A stretch of DNA of 64,000 nucleotides from Paenibacillus sp. FSL H7-0357 (GCF_000758525.1 NZ_CP009241.1:3286001-3350000), one strand, 5' to 3'. Shown: positions 41,594 through 51,898, counted from the first letter of the stretch. Numbers and translations: made by a program. Notes: generated by a model from the letters alone, not told the origin.

Positions 41594-44410
41594 ATGGAAC
41601 AAAAAAGTTGGCACCGGTTCGGTGCGGAGGAACTGCAGAGGATGCTGAACATTCATCCTGGAGTAGGCCTAAGCGGAGAGGAGGCGGAGGAGAGACGCAA
41701 AGAGAGCGGGTATAACGAGCTTTCGGAGGGGAAGACAATTTCTCCGATCACCTTGCTGCTGAATCAGTTTAAGGATTTTATGGTGCTTGTGCTGATGGGA
41801 GCGACGCTGGTATCCGGACTTTTAGGTGAATATCTGGATGCAATTACGATCATCGCCATTATTTTACTTAACGGAGTTCTGGGTTTTGTCCAGGAATTCC
41901 GTGCCGAGCGTTCACTCCGCGCACTCAAGCAGCTCTCGGCACCTTCTGCCAAAGTGCTGCGGGGCGGAAAGCAGGAAGTTATACCGGCAAAAATGCTGGT
42001 GCCCGGCGACATCGTTCTGCTGGAAAGCGGCGACCGGATTCCAGCTGACATCCGCTGGCTGGAGTGCAGCGCACTTTATGCCGAGGAATCTGCACTGACC
42101 GGTGAATCGCTGCCTGTCTCTAAGCACGCGGAACCGATTCATGCCGAGGAGATTCCCTTGGGGGACCAGAAAAATATCGGCTTCATGGGGACGATGGTAA
42201 CACGGGGCACAGGTAAGGCGGTTGTAGTCCGTACAGGCATGGATACCGAGATGGGGAAAATTGCCGATCTGATCCAAAACACTGAATCGCAGGAAACGCC
42301 GCTGCAGCACCGCCTAGAGCAGCTTGGGAAGATCCTGATCTACGTTTCGCTCGGTCTGACCATTGTCGTCGTCGTTGCTGGCATTCTGCACGGTCAGCCC
42401 GCTACAGCGATGTTCCTGGCAGGCGTCAGTCTTGCAGTTGCAGCCATTCCGGAAGGTCTGCCGGCGATTGTCACCATCGCGCTCGCACTTGGCGTGCAGC
42501 GGATGATCAAACGCAAAGCGATCGTCCGCAAGCTTCCTTCGGTGGAGACTCTCGGATGCGCCTCCGTAATCTGCTCTGACAAGACAGGTACTCTGACCCA
42601 GAACAAGATGACGGTAACGCGGCTGTGGACCGGAGGACGAAGTCTGGACGTGACGGGCGAAGGTTATGCTCCCAGCGGACAAGTGATGGAGAAGGGGCGA
42701 GCGGTTGATCTCAAGCATGATCAAAGCCTGCGGCGCATGCTTCAGGTCGGGGCTTTATGCAGCAATGCCGAAATTGTTGAGTCTCTGTCCAGTGACAGCC
42801 GAGGGAAACGCAAGGGAAAGGATAAGGGGGAAACGGACAAGGCGGCAGACACCCAGTCGGTATGGGAGCTCAAGGGCGACCCTACCGAAGGCGCATTAGT
42901 CGCTTTATCAGCGAAGATGGGGCTTACTGCCCAGTCGCTTGCTGTAACGTACGCCAGAGAGAAGGAGTTTCCTTTCGATTCTGAGCGCAAGCTGATGTCT
43001 GTGATCGTGGGGCATCCCGGCGGACGTATGATCTGCACCAAGGGAGCGCCGGATGTGCTGCTGAGCAACTGCGCCTATATGCTATGGGAAGGCGGGGTTG
43101 TCCCTTGTACGCCTACTTTGCGCCAGAAGGTGCTCGAAGCGAACGAGGAGATGGCTTCCGGAGCGTTGCGTGTACTAGGGATGGCTTACCGTGAGCTGCG
43201 ATCAGGCGAAGCAGCAGACAGTGAAAAAGAAGCGGAATCCCAGCTGATATTTGTCGGACTGGCCGGAATGATCGATCCTCCGCGCCGTGAAGTGCGCGAC
43301 GCGATCAGCATTACCCGGCGGGCAGGAATCAAGACGGTGATGATTACCGGTGACCACGGAACTACCGCCGAAGCCATTGCCCATCAGCTTGGCATTCTGC
43401 AGCGGGGTGGGACCGTTCTGACCGGCTCCCAGCTAACGCGGATGACTGATGATGAGCTGGATAAGGTGTCAGACTCTGTATATGTATACGCCCGTGTCTC
43501 CCCTGAGCATAAGCTGCGGATCGTCAAATCTCTGCAGCGGCGGGGCCATGTTGTGGCTATGACCGGAGATGGTGTGAATGACGCTCCGGCAATTAAAGCG
43601 GCGGACATCGGGATTTCCATGGGCATCACCGGCACCGATGTCACTAAAGAAGCATCAGCGCTTATTCTCGGAGATGATAATTTCTCAACGATCGTGGCAG
43701 CTATAGAAGAAGGGCGGAATATTTACGAGAATATCCGCAAATTTATCCGTTACCTGCTGGCTTCCAATGTCGGAGAGATCCTGACCATGTTCTTCGCTAT
43801 GATGCTGGGGCTGCCGCTGCCGCTGGTGCCAATCCAGATTCTCTGGGTCAATCTGGTCACCGACGGACTGCCTGCGATGGCGCTGGGCGTGGATCAGCCG
43901 GAGAAGGATTTGATGGAGCACAAGCCGCGCGGAGCGAAGGAGAATATTTTTGCCCGCCGCCTGGGCTGGAAAATCATCAGCCGGGGCCTGCTGATCGGTC
44001 TGTGCACCCTGGGCGCCTTCTGGTTGACGCTGCGTATTGATCCAGGCAGCCCGCAGCAGCTCATCCGCGCACAGTCGGTTGCTTTTGCCACACTGGTTAT
44101 GGCTCAGCTTATTCATGTATTCGACTGCCGCAGTTCCCGTTCGGTGTTCCACCGCAATCCTTTCCAGAATAAATATCTGGTGCTCGCCGTGTTGTCATCC
44201 GTTGTGCTCATGCTGGCTGTTATGTATCTGCCGCCGCTGCAGCCGGTATTTAAGACCGTACCGCTTAGCTTCCGCGAATGGTGCCTGGTGCTGGTCACCG
44301 CCGGTATCCCTACCTTCCTGATGGGAGCGGGCAGCGTGTGGGGCGGCAAGAAGAACCGCGGCCGCAGCGGAGGCCGGACGATGATAAAAAGTACAAAAAT
44401 TTCAGCATAA
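41594..44410 (+). CDS. P-type Ca2+-transporting ATPase (SERCA-like, YloB type)
   Basis: P2A ATPase exporting Ca2+ with ATP. The 938 residues have ten TM segments and all cytoplasmic domains: actuator motif [11 protein letters not shown], Ca2+-coordinating [12 protein letters not shown] in M4, phosphorylated Asp329 in [14 protein letters not shown], nucleotide-binding KGAPDVLL, hinge [18 protein letters not shown], and M6 [16 protein letters not shown]. subtilis YloB is active during sporulation. ATG 41594 follows GGGAGGGGAAAGAATAGTC. A basic C-terminal tail ends the protein. Another gene in this window encodes a Ca2+/H+ antiporter. Confidence 0.93.
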   Translation: MEQKSWHRFGAEELQRMLNIHPGVGLSGEEAEERRKESGYNELSEGKTISPITLLLNQFKDFMVLVLMGATLVSGLLGEYLDAITIIAIILLNGVLGFVQEFRAERSLRALKQLSAPSAKVLRGGKQEVIPAKMLVPGDIVLLESGDRIPADIRWLECSALYAEESALTGESLPVSKHAEPIHAEEIPLGDQKNIGFMGTMVTRGTGKAVVVRTGMDTEMGKIADLIQNTESQETPLQHRLEQLGKILIYVSLGLTIVVVVAGILHGQPATAMFLAGVSLAVAAIPEGLPAIVTIALALGVQRMIKRKAIVRKLPSVETLGCASVICSDKTGTLTQNKMTVTRLWTGGRSLDVTGEGYAPSGQVMEKGRAVDLKHDQSLRRMLQVGALCSNAEIVESLSSDSRGKRKGKDKGETDKAADTQSVWELKGDPTEGALVALSAKMGLTAQSLAVTYAREKEFPFDSERKLMSVIVGHPGGRMICTKGAPDVLLSNCAYMLWEGGVVPCTPTLRQKVLEANEEMASGALRVLGMAYRELRSGEAADSEKEAESQLIFVGLAGMIDPPRREVRDAISITRRAGIKTVMITGDHGTTAEAIAHQLGILQRGGTVLTGSQLTRMTDDELDKVSDSVYVYARVSPEHKLRIVKSLQRRGHVVAMTGDGVNDAPAIKAADIGISMGITGTDVTKEASALILGDDNFSTIVAAIEEGRNIYENIRKFIRYLLASNVGEILTMFFAMMLGLPLPLVPIQILWVNLVTDGLPAMALGVDQPEKDLMEHKPRGAKENIFARRLGWKIISRGLLIGLCTLGAFWLTLRIDPGSPQQLIRAQSVAFATLVMAQLIHVFDCRSSRSVFHRNPFQNKYLVLAVLSSVVLMLAVMYLPPLQPVFKTVPLSFREWCLVLVTAGIPTFLMGAGSVWGGKKNRGRSGGRTMIKSTKISA

Positions 44411-44475
44411 AGTCAATAGCTTAAGACCACTCCTTAAGGTATGCTAGTCTCACAGAAGCCTAAACATCGCGTAAG

Positions 44476-44512
44476 CTTCCGAAGCAAGTTTTGTACGATG
44501 CTTGTTCGGAAG
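44476..44512 (+). other. Hairpin in the dapF leader
   Basis: CTTCCGAAGCAAG and CTTGTTCGGAAG form a 12-bp stem with one bulged G and a 12-nt loop. No T-run follows, so it is not a terminator. It could be a leader structure or repeat remnant. It does not resemble a lysine riboswitch. Confidence 0.4.
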
Positions 44513-44550
44513 ATGTGAATGCTAACAAACTTTTAGGAGTGGGATTTTTA

Positions 44551-45387
44551 ATGGAATTTACAAAAATGCACGGACTTGGAAATGATTTTATTATCGTATT
44601 CGGTGAGCAGGAGCTGCCGGGCAATGCTTCCGAGCTTGCAGTTACGTTGTGCAACCGGTTCTTCGGCATCGGAGCCGACGGTCTTGTCTACATTCTTCCG
44701 TCGGAGCGCGGAGACTATATGATGCGCATTATGAATTCGGACGGCTCAGAAGCGGAGCAATGCGGAAATGCAATCCGCTGCGTCTCCAAATATGTATATG
44801 AGCAGGGTCTCGTCAGCTCGGAGCAGATTGTGATTGAAACCATCGGGGCCGGTGAACAAAAGGTATCCCTGCAGGTGAAGAACGGCGTGGTGGAGACGGT
44901 TACGGTCGATATGGGAGAACCTGTATTGTCGGGCCCGCAGATTCCGGTGGCGATAGATGCCGAGCCTGTGCTGGACCAGCCCATCGAGGCAGACGGAACG
45001 GAATTCAAGTTCACGGCCGTATCCATGGGCAATCCGCACTGTGTAATCTATGTGGAGGACGCCGTGTCGTTTGATCTTGCGACCTGGGGGCCGAAGCTTG
45101 AGGTGCACCCGCTTTTCCCGAGAAAAGTGAACGTAGAATTCGCGACAGTGCTAAACCGCAGCCATGTAGATATGCGTGTCTGGGAACGCGGCGCCGGACC
45201 GACACTGGCCTGCGGTACCGGAGCCTGCGCAACGCTGGTCTCATCGGTACTGAATGGCCATACAGACCGCTCGGCCACGATCAGCCTGAAGGGCGGCGAT
45301 CTGTTTATCGAGTGGAATGAGAATGACAACCATGTCTATATGACCGGACCTGCCCAGGTTGTATATACCGGCTCGGTAGAAGTTTAA
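44551..45387 (+). CDS. dapF: Diaminopimelate epimerase
   Basis: Interconverts LL- and meso-diaminopimelate, providing the peptidoglycan cross-linking amino acid and the lysine precursor. The 278 residues are of normal length. The two active-site thiols are Cys71 (EAEQCGNAIRC) and Cys221 (LACGTGACATL), acting as the acid-base pair. MHGLGNDF and MGNPHCV are also diagnostic. TTAGGAGTGGG precedes ATG 44551; an upstream in-frame extension is not supported. It stands alone with a terminator after it. Confidence 0.96.
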   Translation: MEFTKMHGLGNDFIIVFGEQELPGNASELAVTLCNRFFGIGADGLVYILPSERGDYMMRIMNSDGSEAEQCGNAIRCVSKYVYEQGLVSSEQIVIETIGAGEQKVSLQVKNGVVETVTVDMGEPVLSGPQIPVAIDAEPVLDQPIEADGTEFKFTAVSMGNPHCVIYVEDAVSFDLATWGPKLEVHPLFPRKVNVEFATVLNRSHVDMRVWERGAGPTLACGTGACATLVSSVLNGHTDRSATISLKGGDLFIEWNENDNHVYMTGPAQVVYTGSVEV

Positions 45388-45437
45388 TCCTGCAGGGATT
45401 TCGGTATCCAAACTGAATAAGTTGTGCATTACAAAAG

Positions 45438-45477
45438 GATGACCTCAAGCTGACCGCTTGCAGGTCATCTTTTTTTG
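45438..45477 (+). terminator. Terminator after dapF
   Basis: GATGACCTCAAGC pairs with GCTTGCAGGTCATC (one bulged C), loop TGACC, then seven T. Confidence 0.9.
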
Positions 45478-45488
45478 CAAATATAAGC

Positions 45489-45517
45489 ATTTATATGCTT
45501 CACCCTATAAATTATCC
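45489..45517. repeat. Short palindromic repeat, copy 2
   Basis: ATTTATA and TATAAAT flank TGCTTCACCC. This nearly equals copy 1 at 25631-25662 (one base change in the loop, shorter stem). Both follow a terminator by about 10 bp. Confidence 0.55.
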
Positions 45518-45610
45518 GTTTCCACTTGTTGTTCCAGAATGGCATCATATCCGAATAATGGCAGAGTTAACCGTGAATAATAAGAAACAGTAGGAGAGAG
45601 GGGGAGCCGG

Positions 45611-47262
45611 GTGAACTCGAAGCGATATCTTACAAGAAACGGGGCAAAGGATGCCCGCGAGCAGCGTTTAGGCAGCGGCGGTCCGAAACTGTCAGAAAAT
45701 CTTGGCCAGAGCATAGAGAACATAATGACGGAGCTTGGTAACAGCCCTGATCTCAAAGTCCGCCAGATCCAAATTGGCGGAGTCCACCCTGTTCAAGCCG
45801 CGGCTGTTCATCTGAGCGGGCTCGCAGATACCGTCGCAGTCAATGAATTTGTGGTGGGGTCACTGCTCGATAATACCGCAGGGCTTACGGATAGCATGGA
45901 CGAAACTGACAGAGGGGTGGACTTGCCAGCACGGATCCTAAGCTCTGCTCTGGAAATAGGTGAAGCGGACTTCAAAGAGGAATGGAACGAAATCATGCTG
46001 GCCGTGCTTTCCGGAGATACGGCGATTCTGGTGGAAGGTTACACATCAGCTATTGTGTGTGAGACCAGAGGCGGCGAACAGCGCTCTGTCACTGAGCCGT
46101 CTTCGCAGCTCGTTGTCCGCGGGCCCAAAGATGGCTTCGTAGAGTCCGTGGGAACTAATATCGCGCTGATCCGCCGGAGAATCAAGTCCCCAAGCTGAGG
46201 CTGGAGTATATGAAAATCGGCTCGGAAACCCAAACCCATGTGGCCATCATGTATATGAAGGAAATCGCCGGTGAGGATTTGGTGCAGGAGGTCAGAGACC
46301 GCCTGCATAAGATCGCCATTGATGAGGTGCTGGAGTCCGGATTCCTGGAGGAGCTGATTCAGGACAAGACCTTTACGCCCTTTCCGACAATATACAATAC
46401 TGAACGGCCCGATGTGGCAGCGGGTAATCTGCTGGAAGGCAGAGTTGTAGTGATCGTGGACGGTACACCCTTTGTGCTGATTCTGCCGGCGGTGTTTACT
46501 CAATTTTTTCAGTCGGCGGAGGATTATTCCCAACGGTTCGATATTGCGATACTGATGCGGATCGTCCGTTACATGAGCTTTGTCGTTCTGCTTCTCGGCC
46601 CTTCTATCTATATCGCTTTGACCACTTATCATTATGAGATGATCCCGACAACCCTGCTGATCAATCTGCTGGCCCAGCGGGAAAATGTACCTTTTCCGGC
46701 TTTTGTAGAGGCCATGCTGATGGAGAGCGCATTTGAAATACTACGTGAGGCGGGCGTGCGGATGCCACGTGTTATCGGACAGACGGTCTCGGTCGTCGGT
46801 GCGCTGATTCTTGGCTCGGCAGTTGTGGAAGCTGGAATTATTACCCCGATTATGGTTATTGTCATTGCATTAACAGGGATTGCGAGCTTCGCCATTCCTG
46901 CTTACAACATGGCGATTGCCGGACGGATTATCCGCTTCGGCTTTCTGCTGCTGGCCGCCATGTTCGGCTTCTATGGCATTACCCTTGGCTTAATTGTGCT
47001 GGTAGCACATATGAACAGTCTGCGTTCCTTCGGCATTCCCTATTTGTCGCCGTTTGTTCCGCTCTCTATAAAAGGGCAGAAAGATACGATTCTGCGGTTG
47101 CCCTTGTGGCTGATGAGACCAAGCAAATCCCCGCAGCAGATGCGGGCGGAACTGCCGGACTACATGAGAGTCACTACAGGCCATGATTCTGAACTCGCAC
47201 CTCTGATCCTTAAGGATAACGATGCTATGCCGGTCGATGAAGGAGGGCGAAATGAAGATTAA
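45611..47262 (+). pseudogene. GerA-family germinant receptor A subunit with a frameshift
   Basis: GerAA-type spore germination protein (GTG start at 45611) that reads through two frames. The first 195 residues (to 46198) contain the GerA N-terminal domain and end LVVRGPKDGFVESVG, then RRRIKSPS. The second frame (from about 46186, ATG-opened at 46210) starts MKIGSETQTHVAIMYMKEIAG and carries the membrane domain with about five hydrophobic segments. Restoring one C in CCCC at 46188-46191 gives RRRIKSPKLRLEYMKIGS, matching the family, so a single-base deletion split a roughly 550-residue gene. It may be a true inactivation or an assembly error. The next two genes are its C and B partners. Confidence 0.85.
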
Positions 47263-48463
47263 GCCTTCCAGTCTGATCTTATTGTCCATTCTGCAGATTG
47301 TGCTGCCGCTTGTTCTTACCGGCTGCTGGGACAGTGTCGAGCTGAACAGGAGGGCCATCGTCTCCGGCGTGGCCATTGACAGAGGTCCCTCGGAGAAAGA
47401 GAAGTATCGGCTGTCCTTTCAGGTGATTGTCTCGGAGGAAATCTCCGGAGAGAATACCCGGAGTACTTCACCGGTGTCTTTGTATACAGGCAGCGGCCGT
47501 ACGATGTTCGAGGCACTGGCCAACGCTTCGCGGCAAACTGCGAGATTTCTGTCGCTTGCCCATGTCCGGGTGCTTGTCATCTCGGAGGAGTTTGCCCGTG
47601 AGGGAATTAAGGACATGCTGGATGTGCTGGAACGGGAGAGCGATACACGGCTCACCAGCCTGATGTTCATTTCCAGAGGCCAACCGGCGAGCGACCTAAT
47701 GTCAACGATGACTGTGTTCAGCAAAATCCCCGCCAATGATCTGGTGGAAAAGCTGGATACCACCTCGAAGCAGTTCGGTTACAACTTCAGGGTGGAGGTG
47801 GATGATGTCGTCAGGGGGATTCAGACCGTAGGAGGAGGTCCGATTATTAACGGGGTGTTTACCACAGGGGACAGGAATTCCGCAGACACCAACGATAACA
47901 TGAAGACGATTGCTCCGAGCGCTATTCTGAGAGTGTCTGGTATGGCGGCGTTTAGGGATGATAAGTTGAAGGGTTGGCTGGATGGCAACGCTGCGCTCGG
48001 TACCGTACTTTTGCATAACAAAATTAAAGAGGTGCCTGTAATAGTAAAGAGCCCGGCGGGCGGCTATATTTCCTTCAATGTATACAAATCCCAGGTTCAT
48101 CTGGAGGTCCAGGCGAAGGATCCGGAGCATCCTGTAATTACTATTAAAATAACCCAGCAGGCCGCGCTTAAGGAATCGGCTAACGTGCTTAATCTTACCT
48201 CTCCCCAGGTATTGGAAGAGCTTTCGGGCCGGCTGACCGATGAGACGAGAAAACAGATTAAGTCAGCGGTATCGGCAGCCAGGGAGCTAAAGAGTGATTA
48301 TCTCGGCTTTGGAGAGGCGGTAGAACGGAGGAGTCCGCGCGGCTGGAAAAAGGTCAGAGATCACTGGGAGGATGTATTTGCGCATTGTGAGGTCAGAATC
48401 GAGGCGGATGCTGTGATCAGACATACGGATATGAGGAGCAATTCTTTTCAGGTCAATAAGTAA
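47252..48463 (+). CDS. Ger(x)C-family spore germination lipoprotein
   Basis: C subunit of a GerA-type germinant receptor, lipid-anchored to the spore inner membrane. The 403 residues have a signal peptide with lipobox LVLTGC (Cys25) followed by WDSVELNRRAIVSGVAIDRG, the family signature, and a large beta-rich outer domain. AAGGAGGGCGAA precedes ATG 47252. It overlaps the A-subunit stop codon by 11 bp, so it should be cotranscribed. The order A-C-B differs from B. subtilis gerA (A-B-C), but such orders are common in Paenibacillus. Confidence 0.92.
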   Translation: MKIKPSSLILLSILQIVLPLVLTGCWDSVELNRRAIVSGVAIDRGPSEKEKYRLSFQVIVSEEISGENTRSTSPVSLYTGSGRTMFEALANASRQTARFLSLAHVRVLVISEEFAREGIKDMLDVLERESDTRLTSLMFISRGQPASDLMSTMTVFSKIPANDLVEKLDTTSKQFGYNFRVEVDDVVRGIQTVGGGPIINGVFTTGDRNSADTNDNMKTIAPSAILRVSGMAAFRDDKLKGWLDGNAALGTVLLHNKIKEVPVIVKSPAGGYISFNVYKSQVHLEVQAKDPEHPVITIKITQQAALKESANVLNLTSPQVLEELSGRLTDETRKQIKSAVSAARELKSDYLGFGEAVERRSPRGWKKVRDHWEDVFAHCEVRIEADAVIRHTDMRSNSFQVNK

Positions 48464-48482
48464 TGCGAAACAAAGGGGGGGC

Positions 48483-49586
48483 ATGATGGGAACCATCAAA
48501 ATTGGTCTAACCCAGTTTTTCAGCTTGACCTTGCTGTTTGAGCTGGGGACGGCGCTTGTCGTTAATTTGGGAATGGAGTCGGGGAGGGATGCCTGGCTCT
48601 CAATTCTGCTCGGCTGTCTGGCAGGAATTGTCGTGTTTGCGGGCTACGCTTATCTGTACCGGAAATACCCGGAGCTGCCTTTTACAGCTTATACCCGGAA
48701 ACTGCTGGGCAAAACGCTGGGAGTACCGGTTGCGGTGTTGTACATCATTTTATATATCAACCTGGCAGCGCGGGATTTGCGTGACGGCAGCACGATGCTG
48801 GCCATGGCGACCATGCATAATACCCCGATGTTTATTCTCAGCAGTCTGATGATTTTATCGGGAGCCTATGTCCTGCATAAGGGTATAGAGGTGCTGACCA
48901 GAACTTCACTTGTTTTTGCCGCTATCGTCCTGATCATCGGTGTGTTCAGTACAATTATGCTGGTATTGTCAGGCTCGATTAACCTGCACCGCCTGCTTCC
49001 CATGCTGGAGGACGGGATCAAGCCGGTACTGGGCTCAGTTGCACATCAGAACTTTATGTTTCCTTTTGGCGAAATGATCAGTTTTACAATGCTGATGCCC
49101 TACTTGTCCAATGTAAAAAAAGGCCCATGGATTATTGCCGCAGCCATGCTGGTATCCGCGCTGCTGCTGAGCTTTACCATGGCGCTTAATATATCGGTGC
49201 TGGGTGCAGATATCGTTCGGCGCTCGCCGCTACCGCTGATGCCGACGATCAGCAAAATTTCCATTTCCGATTTTATTCAGCGGGTTGATATTTTTGTGGT
49301 TATGGTGCTGATTATCGGCGTGTTTTTCAAAATGTCCGTGTTTTTTGCCGCTGCCTTGATTGGAATATCCGAGCTGTTCAGTATCCCTTACCGGAAAATG
49401 ATCTATCCTTGCGCGCTGATTATCCTGTTCACCTCTATCCTGGACGCCCGCAGCTTTATCGAACATCTGGATGAAGGCGGAAGGCTGCTGTATATGGTAT
49501 ATCCTCTGTTTATAGTGGTTATCCCAGCCATTCTGATTATAATCACGGCGTTGAAGAGCTATTTCTCGGCCCCCCGCCCGGGCTGA
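48483..49586 (+). CDS. GerAB/YndE-type spore germination permease
   Basis: Membrane B subunit of the germinant receptor, related to the APC transporter superfamily, thought to bind the germinant amino acid. It has 367 residues and about ten hydrophobic segments; typical stretches are FELGTALVVNLG, the first membrane hairpin, and FPFGEMISFTML. It follows the C subunit by 19 bp with AAAGGGGGGGC before ATG 48483 (48486 is also possible). Its 3' end overlaps the convergent small membrane gene by 28 bp. Receptor function depends on whether the A subunit is really broken. Confidence 0.92.
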   Translation: MMGTIKIGLTQFFSLTLLFELGTALVVNLGMESGRDAWLSILLGCLAGIVVFAGYAYLYRKYPELPFTAYTRKLLGKTLGVPVAVLYIILYINLAARDLRDGSTMLAMATMHNTPMFILSSLMILSGAYVLHKGIEVLTRTSLVFAAIVLIIGVFSTIMLVLSGSINLHRLLPMLEDGIKPVLGSVAHQNFMFPFGEMISFTMLMPYLSNVKKGPWIIAAAMLVSALLLSFTMALNISVLGADIVRRSPLPLMPTISKISISDFIQRVDIFVVMVLIIGVFFKMSVFFAAALIGISELFSIPYRKMIYPCALIILFTSILDARSFIEHLDEGGRLLYMVYPLFIVVIPAILIIITALKSYFSAPRPG

Positions 49587-49816
49587 CTGCCGCGAACCCA
49601 ATAGATTAGGTCTGGAACCAGCAGACACAGCAGCATGATTGCCGCAGCCAGCTTCTCCGAGGCGGAATAGAGCAGGTAGTTCATGATATATCTGATGTTG
49701 CCCATCCCATAGCCGAACAGCCAGTCGCCAAAATATAAGTAAAGCAAAGAAAGTGTGGATAACAACAGGATTACAGCGTATTTGCGCAGCAGCAGCCTTC
49801 TTGTTCTTTTTTTCAA
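49559..49816 (-). CDS. Small two-pass membrane protein of unknown function
   Basis: An 85-residue protein with a basic start (KKRTRRLLLRK), two hydrophobic segments (about 13-32 and 57-76) and a short polar tail. It begins with TTG behind AAGGAGGAACCTACC, a strong ribosome site, so it is likely real. It overlaps the end of the convergent germination permease gene by 28 bp. No family was recognised. Similar short membrane proteins appear near germination operons in Paenibacillus-type genomes, but a link is only inferred. Confidence 0.7.
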   Translation of the reverse strand: MKKRTRRLLLRKYAVILLLSTLSLLYLYFGDWLFGYGMGNIRYIMNYLLYSASEKLAAAIMLLCLLVPDLIYWVRGSQPGRGAEK

Positions 49817-49985
49817 GGTAGGTTCCTCCTTATATAAGAATAAGGCTAGTATGAATCATTTCATTCCATGCCATGCAGAGGCAGTGATGGAGCGGTTAGG
49901 CTTTTGGGCTTTGAATGCTTATCATCCAACCCGATTTATGTTACATTAGTATGAAACTAATGACAGTTTAGGGGAGGTTCTTGCG

Positions 49986-51860
49986 GTGAAGCCGGATTTG
50001 CGCTCTGCGTGGAATACGAATGTTTTGGTCGGGGACGGAGCCATGGGAACCTTTTTATATCAAAAAGGGTTTCCTGTCGGCATCTCCTACGAGGAATTGA
50101 ATCTGACCTCTCCGGGGGTCATTGAAGACGTGCATCGCAGCTATATTGAAGCTGGAGCCGTGCTGCTGGAGAGCAATACGTTCTCTGCCAATTATGACAG
50201 GCTGTCCAAATACGGATTGGAATCAAAGGTTGGGGAAATCAACCGTGCAGGTGTGCGGATTGCCCGGCAAGCTGCCGGTGAAGCAGGATATGTAGTCGGT
50301 GCGGTAGGCTCCATTCGTGCCGGCAAACGGGCAAATCTCTCTTCGTCGGAGCTGAAGCGTTATTTCACGGAGCAGATCACCGCACTGCTGGAAGAGCAGC
50401 CGGACGGCATCATGCTGGAAACCTTCTACGATGTGGAAGAGCTGCATTTAGCACTGCGGACAGTGCGGAAGCTCAGCGGGCTGCCGGTCATCTGCCAGCT
50501 TGCTGTAGATGAAACGGCGCGAACGCTGGATGGATTGACATTGCCGGAAGCCTTCCGCATTTTGGAACAGGACGGAGCGGATGTGATCGGCTTCAATTGC
50601 CGGACCGGTCCCAACGGCATCAAGCGTGCGTTGAAGACGCTTCAGGGCAGTCTGACACTTCCGGCGTCGGTATATCCCAATGCCGGAGTAGCGGATTATG
50701 TGGACGGGCAGTACCGCTATGGCGCCACACCGGATTATTTCGGCCAAATGGCTCCTGTGTTTGCCGGGCTGGGCAGCCGGATCATCGGCGGCTGCTGCGG
50801 GACTACTCCGCAGCATATCGCCGAAATCTCGGCTGCACTGCGTGATTATGCTCCGCAGCCGCTGCCAGAACCGACTCAGAAGAAGAGCACGGAGCGGATT
50901 GTGGTGCAGGAACATCTCGGCGAGGATGAAGGCCGCAGCGGCGGCGAACCGACACTTGTCGATCTGGTCAAGGAGCGCCACACCGTTATTGTAGAGCTTG
51001 ACCCTCCCCGTGATCTGGACATCGCCAAGTTTATGAGAGGTGCAGATGCGCTGCGCAGAGCAGGTGCAGATGCGCTGACCCTTGCGGATAATTCACTCGC
51101 CGTAACACGGATGAGCAACATGGCTCTCGGGCATCTGGTTCAGGCCCGCACAGGACTCCGGCCACTGGTGCACGTGGCCTGCCGTGACCGGAATCTGATC
51201 GGGACCCAGTCGCATCTCATGGGTTTTGATGCGCTTGGCATCGACCATGTGCTGGCGGTGACCGGAGATCCGGCCCGTTTCGGGGATCTGCCGGGGTCCA
51301 GCTCGATCTATGATCTTACTTCCTTTGAGATCATCCGGATGATTAAGCAATTGAACGACGGGATCGCTTTCTCCGGCAAGCCGCTGAAGCAGAAGGCGAA
51401 ATTTGTGATCGGAGCCGCATTTAATCCCAATGTCAAACATTTGGACAAGGCGGTGGAGCGGCTGGAGAAGAAGATCGCTTCCGGCGCGGATTATATTATG
51501 ACCCAGCCGGTGTATGATCCTGAGCTGATCGCCCGTATCGCCAAAGCGACCGAGCATCTGGATATTCCGATATTCCTCGGGATCATGCCACTGGCAAGCG
51601 GCCGCAATGCAGAATACCTGCATAACGAGGTTCCCGGTATTCAGCTCTCCGCAGAGGTGCGCAGCCGGATGCAGGGCCTTGAAGGAGAGGTTGGCCGGGC
51701 TGAAGGCGTGGCCATCGCCAAAGAGCTGCTGGACGCGGCGACAGAGCATTTTAACGGCATCTATCTGATGACTCCATTCATGTTCTACGAGATGAGCGTC
51801 CAGCTGCTGGAGTACATTTGGGAGAAACAAGGGCGCAAATTGTCCCCCTTGTTTCGCTAG
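49986..51860 (+). CDS. yitJ: Bifunctional homocysteine S-methyltransferase / methylenetetrahydrofolate reductase (YitJ type)
   Basis: Couples one-carbon reduction to methionine formation. The 624 residues fuse an N-terminal homocysteine S-methyltransferase domain (1-290) with zinc-binding Cys in GFNCRTGP and GGCCGTTPQH, and a C-terminal MTHFR TIM barrel (about 320-615: VIVELDPPRDLDIAKF, ADNSLAVTRMSN, VTGDPARF, YIMTQPVYDPE). The start is GTG behind GGGGAGGTTCTTGCG. In B. subtilis yitJ is under a SAM riboswitch; I see none in the 170-bp gap here. It lies inside the interruption of the yloB-yloC block. Confidence 0.92.
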   Translation: MKPDLRSAWNTNVLVGDGAMGTFLYQKGFPVGISYEELNLTSPGVIEDVHRSYIEAGAVLLESNTFSANYDRLSKYGLESKVGEINRAGVRIARQAAGEAGYVVGAVGSIRAGKRANLSSSELKRYFTEQITALLEEQPDGIMLETFYDVEELHLALRTVRKLSGLPVICQLAVDETARTLDGLTLPEAFRILEQDGADVIGFNCRTGPNGIKRALKTLQGSLTLPASVYPNAGVADYVDGQYRYGATPDYFGQMAPVFAGLGSRIIGGCCGTTPQHIAEISAALRDYAPQPLPEPTQKKSTERIVVQEHLGEDEGRSGGEPTLVDLVKERHTVIVELDPPRDLDIAKFMRGADALRRAGADALTLADNSLAVTRMSNMALGHLVQARTGLRPLVHVACRDRNLIGTQSHLMGFDALGIDHVLAVTGDPARFGDLPGSSSIYDLTSFEIIRMIKQLNDGIAFSGKPLKQKAKFVIGAAFNPNVKHLDKAVERLEKKIASGADYIMTQPVYDPELIARIAKATEHLDIPIFLGIMPLASGRNAEYLHNEVPGIQLSAEVRSRMQGLEGEVGRAEGVAIAKELLDAATEHFNGIYLMTPFMFYEMSVQLLEYIWEKQGRKLSPLFR

Positions 51861-51877
51861 TAATAATCAATTACAAT
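51849..51877 (+). promoter_or_regulatory. Promoter of the yloC-remA operon
   Basis: TTGTTT (51849-51854) and TACAAT (51872-51877) are 17 bp apart and overlap the yitJ 3' end. A transcript would start near 51884, favouring the TTG start at 51899 for the next gene. Confidence 0.5.
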
Positions 51878-51898
51878 AGTGTAATGGATGTGATTCCG

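Noticed and set aside
44411..44550. Lysine riboswitch before dapF
   Set aside because: Only a single hairpin is present; the gap is too short and lacks the lysine-binding junction words.
45611..47262. Two independent germination genes
   Set aside because: Joined by a one-base shift the two frames give a continuous GerAA protein, so they are parts of one broken gene.
49817..49985. SAM riboswitch before the YitJ-type gene
   Set aside because: The gap lacks the conserved S-box core and has no terminator stem.
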